Origin: Caldicellulosiruptor danielii
GTDB taxonomy: Bacteria > Bacillota > Thermoanaerobacteria > Caldicellulosiruptorales > Caldicellulosiruptoraceae
Direction of reading: 5' to 3'
Assembly: GCF_034343125.1 (NCBI RefSeq)
Contig: NZ_CP139957.1
Span: forward strand, 2,164,001-2,228,000
Length of the DNA: 64,000 nucleotides
Notes under the pieces: model-generated
Database searches by the model: none
The model's input: only the letters and a program-made list of their open reading frames with translations
Told to the model about the DNA's origin: nothing
Made by a program: the position numbers and the translations under genes
Shown here: piece after piece, positions 1-9,325 of the stretch
Position numbering within the stretch: position 1 is the first letter of the stretch
Layout of the letters: the number at the start of each line of letters is the position of its first letter

Positions 1-26
1 TATAGTCTGAAATTTTTACAATAAAC

Positions 27-65
27 AAAAAAGATGACCGGACAGAAAGTGGACTTCCGGCCATC
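27..65 (-). terminator. Intrinsic terminator after sigH
   Basis: Read on the minus strand, a 10-bp stem (arms at 56-65 and 33-42, one G-U pair) is followed at once by a run of six T. It lies just beyond the sigH stop codon and probably ends the thyX-rlmB-yacP-sigH transcript. Confidence 0.8.
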
Positions 66-74
66 CTTCTTTGT

Positions 75-710
75 TCATTTGTCAGCTGGAGCCAAGTACT
101 TTTCAATCTTCTTTTTAACTCTTTGTAGTGCATTGTCAATTGACTTTACATCCTTGTGAATCATATCAGCAATCTCCTGATAACTCCTTCCTTCAAGGTA
201 AAGGCTCAAAACTTTTAGTTCAAAAGGAGAAAGACATTCAGTAATGACATTTATAGCGTTTTCAAGCTCCTCTTTTGTAATCATAACCTCTTCGGGGTCA
301 GAAATGAATGTGTCTGCTAACGTATCAATAAGTGTCCTTTCGTCATTTTCTTCGTACACAGGCTTGTTAAGTGATATGTAGGTGTTAAGAGGAATATGTT
401 TTTGCCTACTGGCAGTTTTGATTGCAGTTATCATCTGGCGTGTAATGCACATCTCTGCAAACAATCTAAACGAAGGATATTTTGTCTCATCAAAATCACG
501 CACAGCTTTAAACAGACCTATCATGCCCTCTTGATAGATATCCTCCTTGTCTGCTCCAATCAAAAAGTACATCCTGCACTTTGCCTTCACAAAATTTTGA
601 TACCTGGAAAGAAGCTCCTCAAGAGCTTCCTTTACTCCTTCTCTTGAATATTTCACTAATTCTTCATCTGAGCACTCTTTAAAATTCAAAAGCCATTTTT
701 GCAATGTCAA
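75..710 (-). CDS. sigH: RNA polymerase sigma factor SigH (sigma-70 family)
   Basis: This 211-residue protein is the usual length for SigH, the sigma factor that in Firmicutes directs early stationary-phase, competence and sporulation genes. Region 2 is clear around residues 50-75, with the core motif DIYQEGMIGLFKAVRDFD. A region 4 helix-turn-helix lies near the C-terminus (GRSYQEIADMI, then KSIDNALQRVKKKI). It is the last gene of a minus-strand operon after thyX, rlmB and yacP; rlmB-yacP-sigH is the common Firmicutes order. A strong terminator follows. I infer the SigH role from synteny and length. The strain may not sporulate, so the regulon cannot be read from this window. Confidence 0.92.
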   Translation of the reverse strand: MTLQKWLLNFKECSDEELVKYSREGVKEALEELLSRYQNFVKAKCRMYFLIGADKEDIYQEGMIGLFKAVRDFDETKYPSFRLFAEMCITRQMITAIKTASRQKHIPLNTYISLNKPVYEENDERTLIDTLADTFISDPEEVMITKEELENAINVITECLSPFELKVLSLYLEGRSYQEIADMIHKDVKSIDNALQRVKKKIEKYLAPADK

Positions 711-802
711 GGCAATATGCCTCCTTAAGTTTTTAAGCCTTGTGTAAAAATAAAAAAACTATCAAAAATAATTATATATTATTGCTAAAGTTTCTTTCAA
801 GG

Positions 803-1309
803 TCATTCCAGGTTTTTTTTGAACTTCTCCAATTTTTGAATCACCTCATCTTCTAAAGCATCTTCCAATCTATCACTTGAATGCTTCTTTTCTTTTTCTT
901 TCTTTTCAATTTCTTTTCTATAGTGCTCTATTTCGTATATAAGTTCCCTTGGAGGTATTCTCAAAGCACCATCTCCAAGGATTATGAGCTGTTCTAAATA
1001 GTCTGAGGTTACAACACCAATCTTCTCGTTTTTGCTATTCTTGTAAACATACTGTTCTATGTAGTTGTCAGCTGTTTCACCTTCTTTTGTAAATATTACC
1101 TCTACATTACTGAAGGTCTCTTTTTTCCGCATTGCTCCTTTAACCAAGTGTGAATCAAACACAATGGTAATTTTATACCCTTTGTATCCAGAAAAATCTG
1201 CTAAAATATCAATTAACTTTTTCCGTGCACTGTCCAAATCATCTTCAGCAATTTTCCTTAATATTTCCCATGCATTTATAAAGTTATATCCATCAACCAT
1301 CAAGTGCAC
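803..1309 (-). CDS. yacP: YacP/Rae1-type NYN-domain ribonuclease
   Basis: A 168-residue NYN (PIN-like) nuclease. The acidic residues expected for metal binding are visible: VDGYN at the N-terminus, FDSH around residue 50, ADNYIEQY near residue 80 and VTSDYLEQ near residue 100. The C-terminus is a charged Lys/Glu-rich tail. Bacillus YacP (Rae1) cleaves mRNA on the ribosome. The start is a GTG preceded at 9 nt by AAGGAG (1319-1324), so the gene overlaps the end of rlmB by 17 nt. That overlap suggests translational coupling. Confidence 0.88.
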   Translation of the reverse strand: MHLMVDGYNFINAWEILRKIAEDDLDSARKKLIDILADFSGYKGYKITIVFDSHLVKGAMRKKETFSNVEVIFTKEGETADNYIEQYVYKNSKNEKIGVVTSDYLEQLIILGDGALRIPPRELIYEIEHYRKEIEKKEKEKKHSSDRLEDALEDEVIQKLEKFKKNLE

Positions 1310-2054
1310 CTTTGATTTCTCCTTCTTTGATTCTTTGTTTTAAAACCTCAAAAAATATGATACCGGCCGCAACAGACGCATTAAACGAACTGATATATCC
1401 TTTTTGGGGAATTTTTATCAAAAAATCAGCTCCTTCTTTCACAAGCCTGGAAATACCTTTTCCCTCAGAACCTATCACAATACAAGTTGGAATAGTAAAA
1501 TCACACTCATAGACAGGTTTCGGACTATTTGCATCTGCAGCAAACACCCATATGCCCTTCTCTTTCAGCTCCTCAATAGTCCTTCTTAAGTTAACAACCC
1601 TTGCAATCTTCATATACTCAACAGCACCTGCAGAAGCTTTTTCAACAGCTGGTGTCACAGGACTTGAATTTCTTGCTTCAATCACAATTCCATGCGCTCC
1701 ACACAAATGTGCAGACCTTATTATAGACCCAAAGTTCTGTGGATCGGTTATACCATCAAGCAAAACTAAAAAAGGCGTCTCTCCTCTCTGCTTTGCTTCA
1801 AACAAGATGTCATCTGTATCGCAATATTCAAACTCCCGCGCAATGGCAATGACTCCTTGTGGATTTTTTGTTTGCGCCATTTTATTTATTTTATTTTTAT
1901 CAACAAATTTTACCACTACCCCATTTTGTCTGCAAAGGTCTATTATATAGGCAGTTTCTTTATCTTTTGCTGAATTTGAAATATACACTTCCGTTATTTT
2001 AGCCCCGCTTCTGAGCGCTTCTTTTACAGGATTTTTACCTTCAATAGTCCTCAT
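1293..2054 (-). CDS. rlmB: 23S rRNA (guanosine-2'-O)-methyltransferase RlmB
   Basis: A SpoU/TrmH-family SAM-dependent 2'-O-methyltransferase; RlmB methylates G2251 in the peptidyl-transferase region of 23S rRNA. The N-terminal substrate-binding domain begins at [14 protein letters not shown]. The three SPOUT knot motifs are present: [27 protein letters not shown] and [10 protein letters not shown] chose the ATG at 2054 because GAGGG sits 6 nt upstream; an upstream in-frame ATG at 2075 lies inside thyX. The start overlaps the thyX stop by 14 nt and the end overlaps yacP, so the three genes are tightly coupled. Length is 253 residues, normal for RlmB. Confidence 0.93.
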   Translation of the reverse strand: MRTIEGKNPVKEALRSGAKITEVYISNSAKDKETAYIIDLCRQNGVVVKFVDKNKINKMAQTKNPQGVIAIAREFEYCDTDDILFEAKQRGETPFLVLLDGITDPQNFGSIIRSAHLCGAHGIVIEARNSSPVTPAVEKASAGAVEYMKIARVVNLRRTIEELKEKGIWVFAADANSPKPVYECDFTIPTCIVIGSEGKGISRLVKEGADFLIKIPQKGYISSFNASVAAGIIFFEVLKQRIKEGEIKGALDG

Positions 2055-2832
2055 GTTTTTCCCTCTTTTTCCCAAGATATTTTTCTCTTACCTTTTCAAA
2101 CTCTCTGCAAGAGAACTTCCCTTCCGGACAATAGCCAAGTCTTATGCATTTCGGACCTGCAAATTTGAATATGTTTGGAGCAATCTCTTTTACAAGCTCT
2201 AAAATCTTGTCAGCAACAGCTCTTATCTCCCACTGAGCTCTACTGCAGCACCTTTCGCTAAAAAAATGTAAAAGCTCTCTTGCATTCATTGTCATGATAA
2301 TTTTAGTTTCACAGGCATTTGGAAGAACATATCTTGCATCTTCTATCGCCATTTTTTCTGCTTTTTTTAAAGCCTCTTTCTCTGAAATTCCTTGTATTCT
2401 AAATCTGTCAATGTGCTTTTTTTGAAGCTTTTCAGACAAAACAGCATAAGCTTGTGAAATCTGATTCATGGTGTCTATAAAAATACTTTTAAGCTCTTCA
2501 TCTTCTTCTATGCTTGGCGGAATTATATAATCAAATCCATCCATTTTGACATACCGCTGAGATTGCTGTGAGTACGAAGCAATCCTGTGACGGACAAGTT
2601 GATGTGTAAAGCTTCTTGAAACTCCTTCTATCCCAAATGTAAAGCTTACATGTTCTAAAGGTGACTGATGCCCCACCTCTACTAAAAAATTTAGAAATTT
2701 TTTGACTGCCTCATCATCTAACTTCTCAAATATATTTTCAATGGTTGTATTAGAATAACAAAGTTTTGCAGCAGTTGCAACAACTTTTTCAGGCTCTGGT
2801 GTGTGGGATAAAAGAACAACCTTGAACTTCAT
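2041..2832 (-). CDS. thyX: Flavin-dependent thymidylate synthase ThyX
   Basis: ThyX makes dTMP from dUMP using methylene-tetrahydrofolate, FAD and NADPH. The signature [13 protein letters not shown] (RHR-x7-S type) is present near residue 80. The C-terminal half has the [23 protein letters not shown] segment typical of the family. I placed the start at the ATG at 2832, which has AGGA-rich Shine-Dalgarno sequence at 2841-2846; an in-frame ATG at 2925 would add 31 unrelated residues and run into the divergent dnaD promoter region. The product is 263 residues. No thyA was seen in this window. Confidence 0.94.
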   Translation of the reverse strand: MKFKVVLLSHTPEPEKVVATAAKLCYSNTTIENIFEKLDDEAVKKFLNFLVEVGHQSPLEHVSFTFGIEGVSRSFTHQLVRHRIASYSQQSQRYVKMDGFDYIIPPSIEEDEELKSIFIDTMNQISQAYAVLSEKLQKKHIDRFRIQGISEKEALKKAEKMAIEDARYVLPNACETKIIMTMNARELLHFFSERCCSRAQWEIRAVADKILELVKEIAPNIFKFAGPKCIRLGYCPEGKFSCREFEKVREKYLGKKREKHEDY

Positions 2833-2933
2833 AGTTAATTCCTCCATATACAATAATTGCATTTTGTTGGTATAAAAATAAATAAAGTTTTGTGATAAAA
2901 TTATTGTATCACAAAAAGGGGGCAAATTTATAC

Positions 2934-3953
2934 ATGGGAAAGGTATTTATTCTACCTAAACAGCAAAACTTTGTTTTAATAGGCTATGATTTTATTAAAA
3001 ATCACATGCCTTTTTCTGACGGGGAGTTTGTGAAGGTATATATTCATCTTAAATATCTTGTCCAAAACAAAATTGAAGCAGTTGAAATAGATAGAATTGC
3101 AAAGGAACTAAACCTTCTTGAGAGTGATGTTGTAAAAGCACTCGAATTTTGGGCACAGAGAAACCTTATAAGGCTTTCCAAAGACGTTGATGGCAATTTT
3201 TCAATTGAGTTTTTAGATGAGATGTTTGCATCTGAAAAGATTGAAAATGCTGTGGCACCCCCAGTTTACACAACAGAGGATTTATCCAGATTTTTTGAGA
3301 CAGATGAAAACTTCAGAAACCTTCTTGAATTTGCACAAAAACAGTACTGCAGAACATTTAACAAAAGTGATATTGATGTTTTGCTTGAAATTTATGATTG
3401 GTTAAAACTGCCTATTGGAGTTATATATATGTTGATAAACTATGCTACGATAACTAAAAATAATAAAAACATAAAATTCCTTGAACAATTGGCAATTAAA
3501 TGGAAGGAGCTTAATATTGATACTATCGAAAAAGCTGAAGAATATATAAAGTCTCAGGAAGATACAAGTAGAATAAAAAGGCTTGTTCTACAGTACCTTG
3601 GAATATACAATAGAGCTCCCACCAAAGTGGAAGATGAAATTATGAATGTATGGATAAACGACTGGAAAATGCCAGAAGATGTTATTATGTATGCTTTGAG
3701 CCTTGTGAAAAATGTGAACAACCCCACAGTAAGCTATATAAATGGTATAATAAAAAGGTGGTATGAAGCAGGTCTAAAAGATTTAGAATCAATTAAAATG
3801 TTTGAACTCGAAAATGCTCAAAAGAAAGAAAAGAGCAAAAAACAGTCATCAAATAAAAAGAGCCTACGTGAAGAAAGAGATCCATCTACATACACTGCGT
3901 TAGAAGAACTTTACAAAAAAGCCTTGAGAGGTAATGCAGATGATGACCAATAA
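2934..3953 (+). CDS. dnaD: DnaD-domain replication initiation protein
   Basis: A 339-residue DnaD-like protein. The N-terminal part (about residues 1-100) looks like a winged helix. The C-terminal part holds the conserved DnaB/DnaD domain, with [20 protein letters not shown] followed by a YINGIIKRW segment. In Bacillus DnaD acts with DnaA and DnaB in loading helicase at the origin. I chose the ATG at 2934, downstream of AAAAAGGGGG; an in-frame ATG at 2892 lacks a good site. The gene overlaps a dnaC-like ATPase, the standard partner, so the two form a replication operon divergent from thyX. Confidence 0.88.
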   Translation: MGKVFILPKQQNFVLIGYDFIKNHMPFSDGEFVKVYIHLKYLVQNKIEAVEIDRIAKELNLLESDVVKALEFWAQRNLIRLSKDVDGNFSIEFLDEMFASEKIENAVAPPVYTTEDLSRFFETDENFRNLLEFAQKQYCRTFNKSDIDVLLEIYDWLKLPIGVIYMLINYATITKNNKNIKFLEQLAIKWKELNIDTIEKAEEYIKSQEDTSRIKRLVLQYLGIYNRAPTKVEDEIMNVWINDWKMPEDVIMYALSLVKNVNNPTVSYINGIIKRWYEAGLKDLESIKMFELENAQKKEKSKKQSSNKKSLREERDPSTYTALEELYKKALRGNADDDQ

Positions 3954-4980
3954 AAAAGAAATATTAGAGACCATAGATAGAATATACAAGCAAAGACGTT
4001 ACAATGCAGAGCTTTCAAAAGAAAGAAAAATAATTGAACTTTATGCAAAATCAAAAGAGTTTGCCGATATATGTGACAAAATAAAATTAGCTGGCTTGAG
4101 GATGTCAAAAGCGTCGCTTATGCATAATAAAGAACAAATAGCTAAATATTCCAAAATTTTAGATACACTTATTTCAAAAAGGACAAAACTTTTAATTGAG
4201 ATGGGATATCCGAGCGATTATTTAGAACCAGACTATGTGTGCAAGGCATGCCAGGACACGGGTTTTGTTGTCTCAGATGACAAAGTTGAAATTTGCAAAT
4301 GCAGGACCCAGCTTCTCATTGAACTTCTGTATGAACAGAGCAAGCTAAAGGACATTCTAAAAGATCATAATTTTGACAATTTCAACTTGAATTACTATTC
4401 CAAAGAAGTGGACTTAAAAGAAGGTCTATCACCATATAAGAACATGCACAAGATAGTCGAAGAAGCGAAAAAGTTTGTGAAAAATTTTGATAAGCCAAAT
4501 CAAAAAAATCTGTTGTTTTATGGACCGACGGGTCTTGGTAAGACGTTTCTTGCCCACTGTATTGCTAAGGAAATCATTGATAAGGGCAAAACAGTAATAT
4601 TTTTAGATAGTATCTCTTTCTTTGAGATATTAAAAGATAAATATTCCAAAATGCTTCGGCTCTATGACGAGGTAAGCGATGAAGAATACAAAAGTCTTGA
4701 AGAGGTTGATCTTTTGATCATCGATGATCTTGGGAATGAGGGAAAAAATGCTGAGTTCTGCCATGGCGTTTTTCAAAGTTTGCTGGACAAAAGATTCTTG
4801 AGAGGCAAAAAGATGGTCATAACCACAAACTACAGCCTTGATGGGCTTGTCACCGTTTATTCTCAGTTCATAATGGGCAGGCTTCAGGAATATTTTATGT
4901 TTTTGCATCTATTTGGAGAAGATGTGAGGGTAATAAAAGCAAAACTTCAGCTTGAAAAGAGAACTTCAGAGATATCATAA
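3940..4980 (+). CDS. DnaC/DnaI-like AAA+ helicase loader ATPase
   Basis: A 346-residue ATP-binding protein of the DnaC/IstB/DnaI class. It has Walker A GPTGLGKT and Walker B LLIIDDLG. Upstream there is a cysteine cluster (CKACQDTGF and EICKCR) typical of Firmicutes DnaI-type loaders. It overlaps dnaD by about 14 nt, which fits coupled translation. Three in-frame ATGs lie at 3934, 3940 and 3943; GAGAGG at 3926-3931 favours 3940 or 3943. Role inferred: loading the replicative helicase DnaB(C). Confidence 0.88.
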   Translation: MMTNKKEILETIDRIYKQRRYNAELSKERKIIELYAKSKEFADICDKIKLAGLRMSKASLMHNKEQIAKYSKILDTLISKRTKLLIEMGYPSDYLEPDYVCKACQDTGFVVSDDKVEICKCRTQLLIELLYEQSKLKDILKDHNFDNFNLNYYSKEVDLKEGLSPYKNMHKIVEEAKKFVKNFDKPNQKNLLFYGPTGLGKTFLAHCIAKEIIDKGKTVIFLDSISFFEILKDKYSKMLRLYDEVSDEEYKSLEEVDLLIIDDLGNEGKNAEFCHGVFQSLLDKRFLRGKKMVITTNYSLDGLVTVYSQFIMGRLQEYFMFLHLFGEDVRVIKAKLQLEKRTSEIS

Positions 4981-4986
4981 AAAGAT

Positions 4987-5021
4987 AAAGGTAACCAGCT
5001 TGAAATCTTGCGGTTACCTTT
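4987..5021. terminator. Bidirectional terminator between dnaC-like gene and fabZ
   Basis: A perfect 10-bp inverted repeat (4987-4996 and 5012-5021, AAAGGTAACC type) with a 15-nt loop. T-rich sequence lies on both outer sides. It separates convergent genes and overlaps the fabZ stop codon. Confidence 0.85.
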
Positions 5022-5442
5022 ATTTTATAGCAAAAAGTAACTCACCCTCACATACAATTTCACCATCAACATACGCCGCTGCTTTTGCCTTGCCAATTGA
5101 ACCTTTGAGAGAAATTAGCTCTGTCTCAATCAAAAGAACATCGCCAGGTTTTACGACTTTTTTGAACCTTACCTTATCAATACCTGCAAAAAACGGAGTT
5201 TTTCCTTTAAATTCTTCTTTTAAAAGCATTGCAACAGCTCCAACCTGTGCCATTGCCTCAACAATTAAAACACCTGGCATAACAGGATTGCCCGGAAAAT
5301 GTCCCTGGAAAAACGGTTCGTTGATTGTAACGTTTTTAACTCCCTTTGCTCTTTTTCCTTCTTCAACTTCTATTATCTTGTCAACAAGTAAAAAAGGATA
5401 TCTGTGAGGGATAATTTCCAGTATTTTATCAATGTTATGCAT
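5020..5442 (-). CDS. fabZ: 3-hydroxyacyl-ACP dehydratase FabZ
   Basis: A 140-residue hot-dog-fold enzyme that dehydrates beta-hydroxyacyl-ACP in type II fatty-acid synthesis. The active-site block [17 protein letters not shown] is intact, giving the catalytic His and Glu. The N-terminal [17 protein letters not shown] is also diagnostic. It stands apart from other fab genes here and converges on the dnaC-like gene. Confidence 0.96.
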   Translation of the reverse strand: MHNIDKILEIIPHRYPFLLVDKIIEVEEGKRAKGVKNVTINEPFFQGHFPGNPVMPGVLIVEAMAQVGAVAMLLKEEFKGKTPFFAGIDKVRFKKVVKPGDVLLIETELISLKGSIGKAKAAAYVDGEIVCEGELLFAIK

Positions 5443-5486
5443 AACAAATCTTCCTTTCTAATCGAAAATTCTTAAAACTCAAATTT

Positions 5487-6512
5487 CTACACCTTAAATA
5501 TAAACACCAAAATAAAGTATGTTGCCATTAAAATTAAACCTATTGGAGCTCCAATTTTCGCCCATTCTTTGCTTTTTATTTTAAATTTTCCTGCAGATAT
5601 TATGTTTGGGATATTCCCTGGTATTAACATTCCTCCGCTTATAATCATTCCAAGAATAATCGCCCTAACCTGTTCATTTGTCATTTCTTTAGAAATCTCA
5701 GCTGCTGCCAAGGTTGCATTGTCGACTATAGCAGAAATCATATTTACCCAGTAAAGAATCTTTGCATCCAACTTTATAATGTACAAATCTATCAATGGTT
5801 TGAAAGCTGTTCCTAAAAGCTCAAGTGCAAACACAAATACAAAAACCTTGAAAGCCCTCAAAAAAACATCTTTAATTCCCTCTGTGTCTTCTATATATTC
5901 ATCTTTATCTACTTTATTTGCTTTTTTAACAGTCAAGGCTGCCAAAAATGCCATAAGCAATATTGTGATAAAAATTTCAAATCCAATGGCCCTTGCTAAA
6001 TAGAAAAAATCTGCTTTGAGCTTTGAAATAGTAATTGTAGCTAATGGTTCACCAACTGGCGTTAATGCTGCTCCAAATCCTATCGCAAAACACGCTAATA
6101 CAATAACCTTTAATTTGGTATTCCTATCAAGTGGTGTATGATGCATAATTTCGGTCAATAATAATGAAGCAATTATCGCAGTAATAAAACTGGAACTCAA
6201 CCCTAAGATAAGAACTAAAATGAAGACAAAAAATTGTATTGAAATCTTTTGGGTCAATAATTCAATCATTTTGTTTATTCCACTTCTAAAGAAGAAAAAC
6301 AGCATACCTGCTATCAAAACTGCAAAAGTTATATAGTAGATCAATTTATTTTGAAGTATGTGCTCAAATAACTTTAAATTCATCTGTTTAGAAATAATAA
6401 CACCAATAATGCCCATTACAAACAAGAAATACTCCAAATTGTGTTCAACTGCCTTTACCAAAAAGGGTAAAAATAAAATAACCAATAGCAGAATTATCAA
6501 TCCTGCAATCAT
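5487..6512 (-). CDS. DUF1646-family multi-pass membrane protein
   Basis: A 341-residue protein with about nine to ten hydrophobic segments. It resembles the DUF1646 family, which is distantly related to ion-transporter superfamily membrane proteins. Features seen are a GAALTPVGEPLATI segment near the middle, an acidic loop around residues 195-210 and a GGMLIPGNIPNIISAGKF segment near the C-terminus. The GEP and GNIPN motifs recall cation/proton antiporter-like folds. Substrate unknown. It lies between mrnC and fabZ on the same strand, with only 15 nt after the mrnC stop. Confidence 0.72.
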   Translation of the reverse strand: MIAGLIILLLVILFLPFLVKAVEHNLEYFLFVMGIIGVIISKQMNLKLFEHILQNKLIYYITFAVLIAGMLFFFFRSGINKMIELLTQKISIQFFVFILVLILGLSSSFITAIIASLLLTEIMHHTPLDRNTKLKVIVLACFAIGFGAALTPVGEPLATITISKLKADFFYLARAIGFEIFITILLMAFLAALTVKKANKVDKDEYIEDTEGIKDVFLRAFKVFVFVFALELLGTAFKPLIDLYIIKLDAKILYWVNMISAIVDNATLAAAEISKEMTNEQVRAIILGMIISGGMLIPGNIPNIISAGKFKIKSKEWAKIGAPIGLILMATYFILVFIFKV

Positions 6513-6527
6513 TTGAAAAACTCCTTC

Positions 6528-6983
6528 CTAATGTTGTTGACAACTATTCTTGGCATTGCTGTATTCTTCAGTTATTATATAATACGTTTGTAAAAGAATA
6601 TAATTCAATCTCTCAATGTTATTTTCTAGATAAAGATAGCCAATTAGTGTCTCAAGGGCTGTAGCATATTTGTAATCACTCAACTTGGTATTTTTAGGAA
6701 TGGTTTTTGGTTTTGCATTTCTGCCTCTTTTTACAATCCTTTTTTCATCTTCATCAAGCTCTTCATATAATTTTTTTATGGCCATTGCTTGACTCGAAGC
6801 TTTTACATACATAGTAGTTCTAAGATAGTACAGGTAGGGAGTCAAATTTGGATTTTCAGTTATTATTTTGTTTCTTACAAACAACTCATATACAGCATCT
6901 CCAACATAAGCATATACTAAAGGACTGAACAATCTGTCCTCACTCTCTTTCAAACACATTTTTAAAATATCCAAAAAGCGCAC
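6528..6983 (-). CDS. mrnC: Mini-ribonuclease 3 (Mini-III)
   Basis: A 151-residue RNase III-like catalytic domain without a dsRNA-binding domain. The family signature SPLVYAYVGDAVYELFVRN gives the acidic catalytic residues, and TALETLIGYLYLE is the second acidic helix. Mini-III matures 23S rRNA in Bacillus. Usually it follows cysS; here it follows a decarboxylase gene by 6 nt. The start is uncertain: the GTG at 6983 is too close to the only AAAGAG, so a TTG at 6974 or ATG at 6959 may be used. Confidence 0.88.
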   Translation of the reverse strand: MRFLDILKMCLKESEDRLFSPLVYAYVGDAVYELFVRNKIITENPNLTPYLYYLRTTMYVKASSQAMAIKKLYEELDEDEKRIVKRGRNAKPKTIPKNTKLSDYKYATALETLIGYLYLENNIERLNYILLQTYYIITEEYSNAKNSCQQH

Positions 6984-6989
6984 TCTTTA

Positions 6990-8471
6990 TTAATCAGCCG
7001 TTCCAAGTACCCTTATTGTATTGACATAAGGGTCGGCTGTGCCCTGCAGCTGGCAGTCCTCTTCTTTCAGAAGTTTAATGTAATCTACAAGGTCTTTTGT
7101 TATTCTCTCACCAGGCAAAATAAGTGGTATTCCTGGCGGATATGCCATTACCATCTCACCAGAAATCTCACCAACTGCATTGTCAAGCTCAACAACCTTC
7201 TTTGAACTGTAAAAGGCATCACGTGGCGATACAATAACCTGTGGCGAGTGAAGCACTATTGTTGGAGTCTTTACATCTTTTACACCAAGTTTCTTTGCCA
7301 TATCTCGCAATGCTTCAATTAGCTTTTCTACACTCTCTTGTGTGTCACCCAACGAGATTATTGCCAAAATATTGTAAAGGTCAGACATCTCTATCTGGAT
7401 GTTGTATTCATCTCTCAAGATTCTCTCTGCTTCATAACCAGTGATACCAAGCCTTCGAACGTTGATTCCAAGTTTTGTTTCATCAAAATCATAAACACCA
7501 GGTGTTCCAATCAGCTCCTTGCCAAACGCATAAAGTCCTTCAATCTTGTTTATCTCTTCCCTTGCCATTCTGGCAAGTCTCAAAGTCTCTTCTAACATTT
7601 CTTCACCATACATAGCAAGCTGTTTTCTTGCAACGTCAATTGAACACATCAAGATATAGGATGAGCTTGTTGTCATTGTGAGGTTTAAAATTTGTCTTAC
7701 TGTCTCTGGTTGAATCCTATGACCACGCAAAAGAAGTACCGAACTTTGAGTAAGCGAACCACCTGTCTTGTGTGTTGACACAGCGCTCATATCAGCGCCA
7801 ACTTCCATGGCAGTCAGTGGAAAATCGTTGTGAAAGCCCATATGAGCACCATGTGCCTCATCAACTAAAACTGCCATACCAAATTTGTGGGCAGTTCGAG
7901 TTATAGACTTTAAATCACTTGCTATACCATAGTATGTTGGATTTATAACAAACACAGCCTTTGCGTGAGGATGCTTCAAAATAGCCTTTTTGACGTTCTC
8001 TACTGTCACACCCATTGTAATGCCAAGCTCTTCATTTACCTCTGGCTGTACATACACAGGAATTGCCCCGCTTAGGATTATTCCGCCAAACGCGCTCTTG
8101 TGCGCATTTCGAGGCAGTATTATCTCATCACCAGGTTCGCATGCCGACATTATCATTGTCTGAACACCGGATGTTGTACCGTTTACTAAAAAGTATGCGT
8201 ATTGAGCACCGAATGCACTTGCAAAGAGCTTTTCTGCCTCATAGATGACTCCAATCGGATTGTTTGCATTGTCCAAATCTTCCATACCATTTAGGTCCAT
8301 TAGCATGACGTTCTGCCCGACAAAATCAGTAAACTCCTTCAATCCTCTGCCGTACTTGTGACCTGGCACATGAAATGGGATGATGTTTTTCTCAATGTGC
8401 CTTTTTACAGCGTCAAAAAGGGGTGTTCTGCTCTGGTCCTCCTTTGTCACCTTATTCTGCCCTGCCTCCAT
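6990..8471 (-). CDS. Orn/Lys/Arg decarboxylase family (SpeA-type) PLP enzyme
   Basis: A 493-residue fold-I PLP-dependent decarboxylase, the short Firmicutes type related to arginine decarboxylase SpeA/YaaO. The PLP lysine lies in STHKTGGSLTQSS; upstream are VDEAHGAHMGFH and the N-terminal IPFHVPGHKYG. The C-terminal domain includes AYPPGIPLILPGERI. The likely product is agmatine or cadaverine; specificity cannot be decided from sequence alone. There is no clear Shine-Dalgarno before the ATG at 8471. GGAGG sits just inside the frame, so a start a few codons later is possible. Confidence 0.85.
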   Translation of the reverse strand: MEAGQNKVTKEDQSRTPLFDAVKRHIEKNIIPFHVPGHKYGRGLKEFTDFVGQNVMLMDLNGMEDLDNANNPIGVIYEAEKLFASAFGAQYAYFLVNGTTSGVQTMIMSACEPGDEIILPRNAHKSAFGGIILSGAIPVYVQPEVNEELGITMGVTVENVKKAILKHPHAKAVFVINPTYYGIASDLKSITRTAHKFGMAVLVDEAHGAHMGFHNDFPLTAMEVGADMSAVSTHKTGGSLTQSSVLLLRGHRIQPETVRQILNLTMTTSSSYILMCSIDVARKQLAMYGEEMLEETLRLARMAREEINKIEGLYAFGKELIGTPGVYDFDETKLGINVRRLGITGYEAERILRDEYNIQIEMSDLYNILAIISLGDTQESVEKLIEALRDMAKKLGVKDVKTPTIVLHSPQVIVSPRDAFYSSKKVVELDNAVGEISGEMVMAYPPGIPLILPGERITKDLVDYIKLLKEEDCQLQGTADPYVNTIRVLGTAD

Positions 8472-8537
8472 CCATATATATTTTTTAACTTTCTGATTGA
8501 TAATTATACCACACTACAATTTTTTTAAAAGTACTTT

Positions 8538-9188
8538 TTATTCAAAAGTTACGCGGCTCACACCTTCAATCAGATATAAATCTGTAATAAGCTGGTTGAT
8601 ATTGCTATCTGGTAAAACCAAAGCTTTATAAAACACTTTTTCAGTCTCTTCATGCATAAACTTAATATCCTTTATTGTCACCGAATGTGCAGTCAAAATT
8701 GAATCTATCTTTTGAATAGAACTTCTTAGATTGTGCCCCTCAACAGTAATTGATCTCAAAATTCCTTTTGAAACAAATCTAACTTCAAACTTTTTTAATA
8801 GAATCAACGTAAGATACACTGCTGCTGTTGCCAAAAAAGCTCCTTTGTAATACCCAATTCCAATTGCAAGACCAATACACGCAACAGCCCACAAAGTTGC
8901 AGCAGTGGTCAATCCCTTTACTGTAGCTCCGTCTTTTATTATAGTTCCTGCACCTAAAAAACCAATACCCGAGATAACTTGAGCACCAAGCCTCGCAACG
9001 TCAATATTTGCATGCCCCTTATAGTATACATTGAAAATATACTGTGACGTCATCATAACAAGAGCAGAACCCACACAGACTAAAATATGAGTTCTAAAAC
9101 CTGCCGGTCTGTGAACATTTTCTCTCTCAATACCAATAAGCCCACCTGCTAAGATTGCAAAGATAATTTTTAGTATATCCTCTAACAT
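8538..9188 (-). CDS. MgtC/SapB family membrane protein
   Basis: A 216-residue protein with an N-terminal hydrophobic MgtC domain (about five membrane segments). It carries GGLIGIERE near residue 15, GAGTIIKDG near residue 75 and GLTTAATLWAVACIG just after. The C-terminal about 70 residues form a soluble ACT-like regulatory domain. MgtC-type proteins modulate the F1Fo ATP synthase or Mg2+ homeostasis in some bacteria; the role here is unknown. It is a single gene on the minus strand. Confidence 0.85.
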   Translation of the reverse strand: MLEDILKIIFAILAGGLIGIERENVHRPAGFRTHILVCVGSALVMMTSQYIFNVYYKGHANIDVARLGAQVISGIGFLGAGTIIKDGATVKGLTTAATLWAVACIGLAIGIGYYKGAFLATAAVYLTLILLKKFEVRFVSKGILRSITVEGHNLRSSIQKIDSILTAHSVTIKDIKFMHEETEKVFYKALVLPDSNINQLITDLYLIEGVSRVTFE

Positions 9189-9258
9189 TTTCTAATCCCT
9201 CAATTTCTAAAAGAAGAGTATATTAATATTTTATACTACAAATCTTGACAAAATAAAA

Positions 9259-9286
9259 GGGCTGCCATATTTTAAAGAGACAGCCC
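9259..9286 (-). terminator. Intrinsic terminator of the sugar ABC operon
   Basis: On the minus strand, downstream of the binding-protein gene, GGGGCTGTC pairs with GGCAGCCC (arms about 9278-9287 and 9258-9266). TTTTATTTTG follows. Confidence 0.75.
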
Positions 9287-9325
9287 CCTTTACAATCCAC
9301 AATTTTTAAAACAATATCAATTCAA

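Noticed and set aside
396-647. Plus-strand open frame over sigH
   Set aside because: It is antisense to a clear sigma factor gene, has no domain similarity and no ribosome site.
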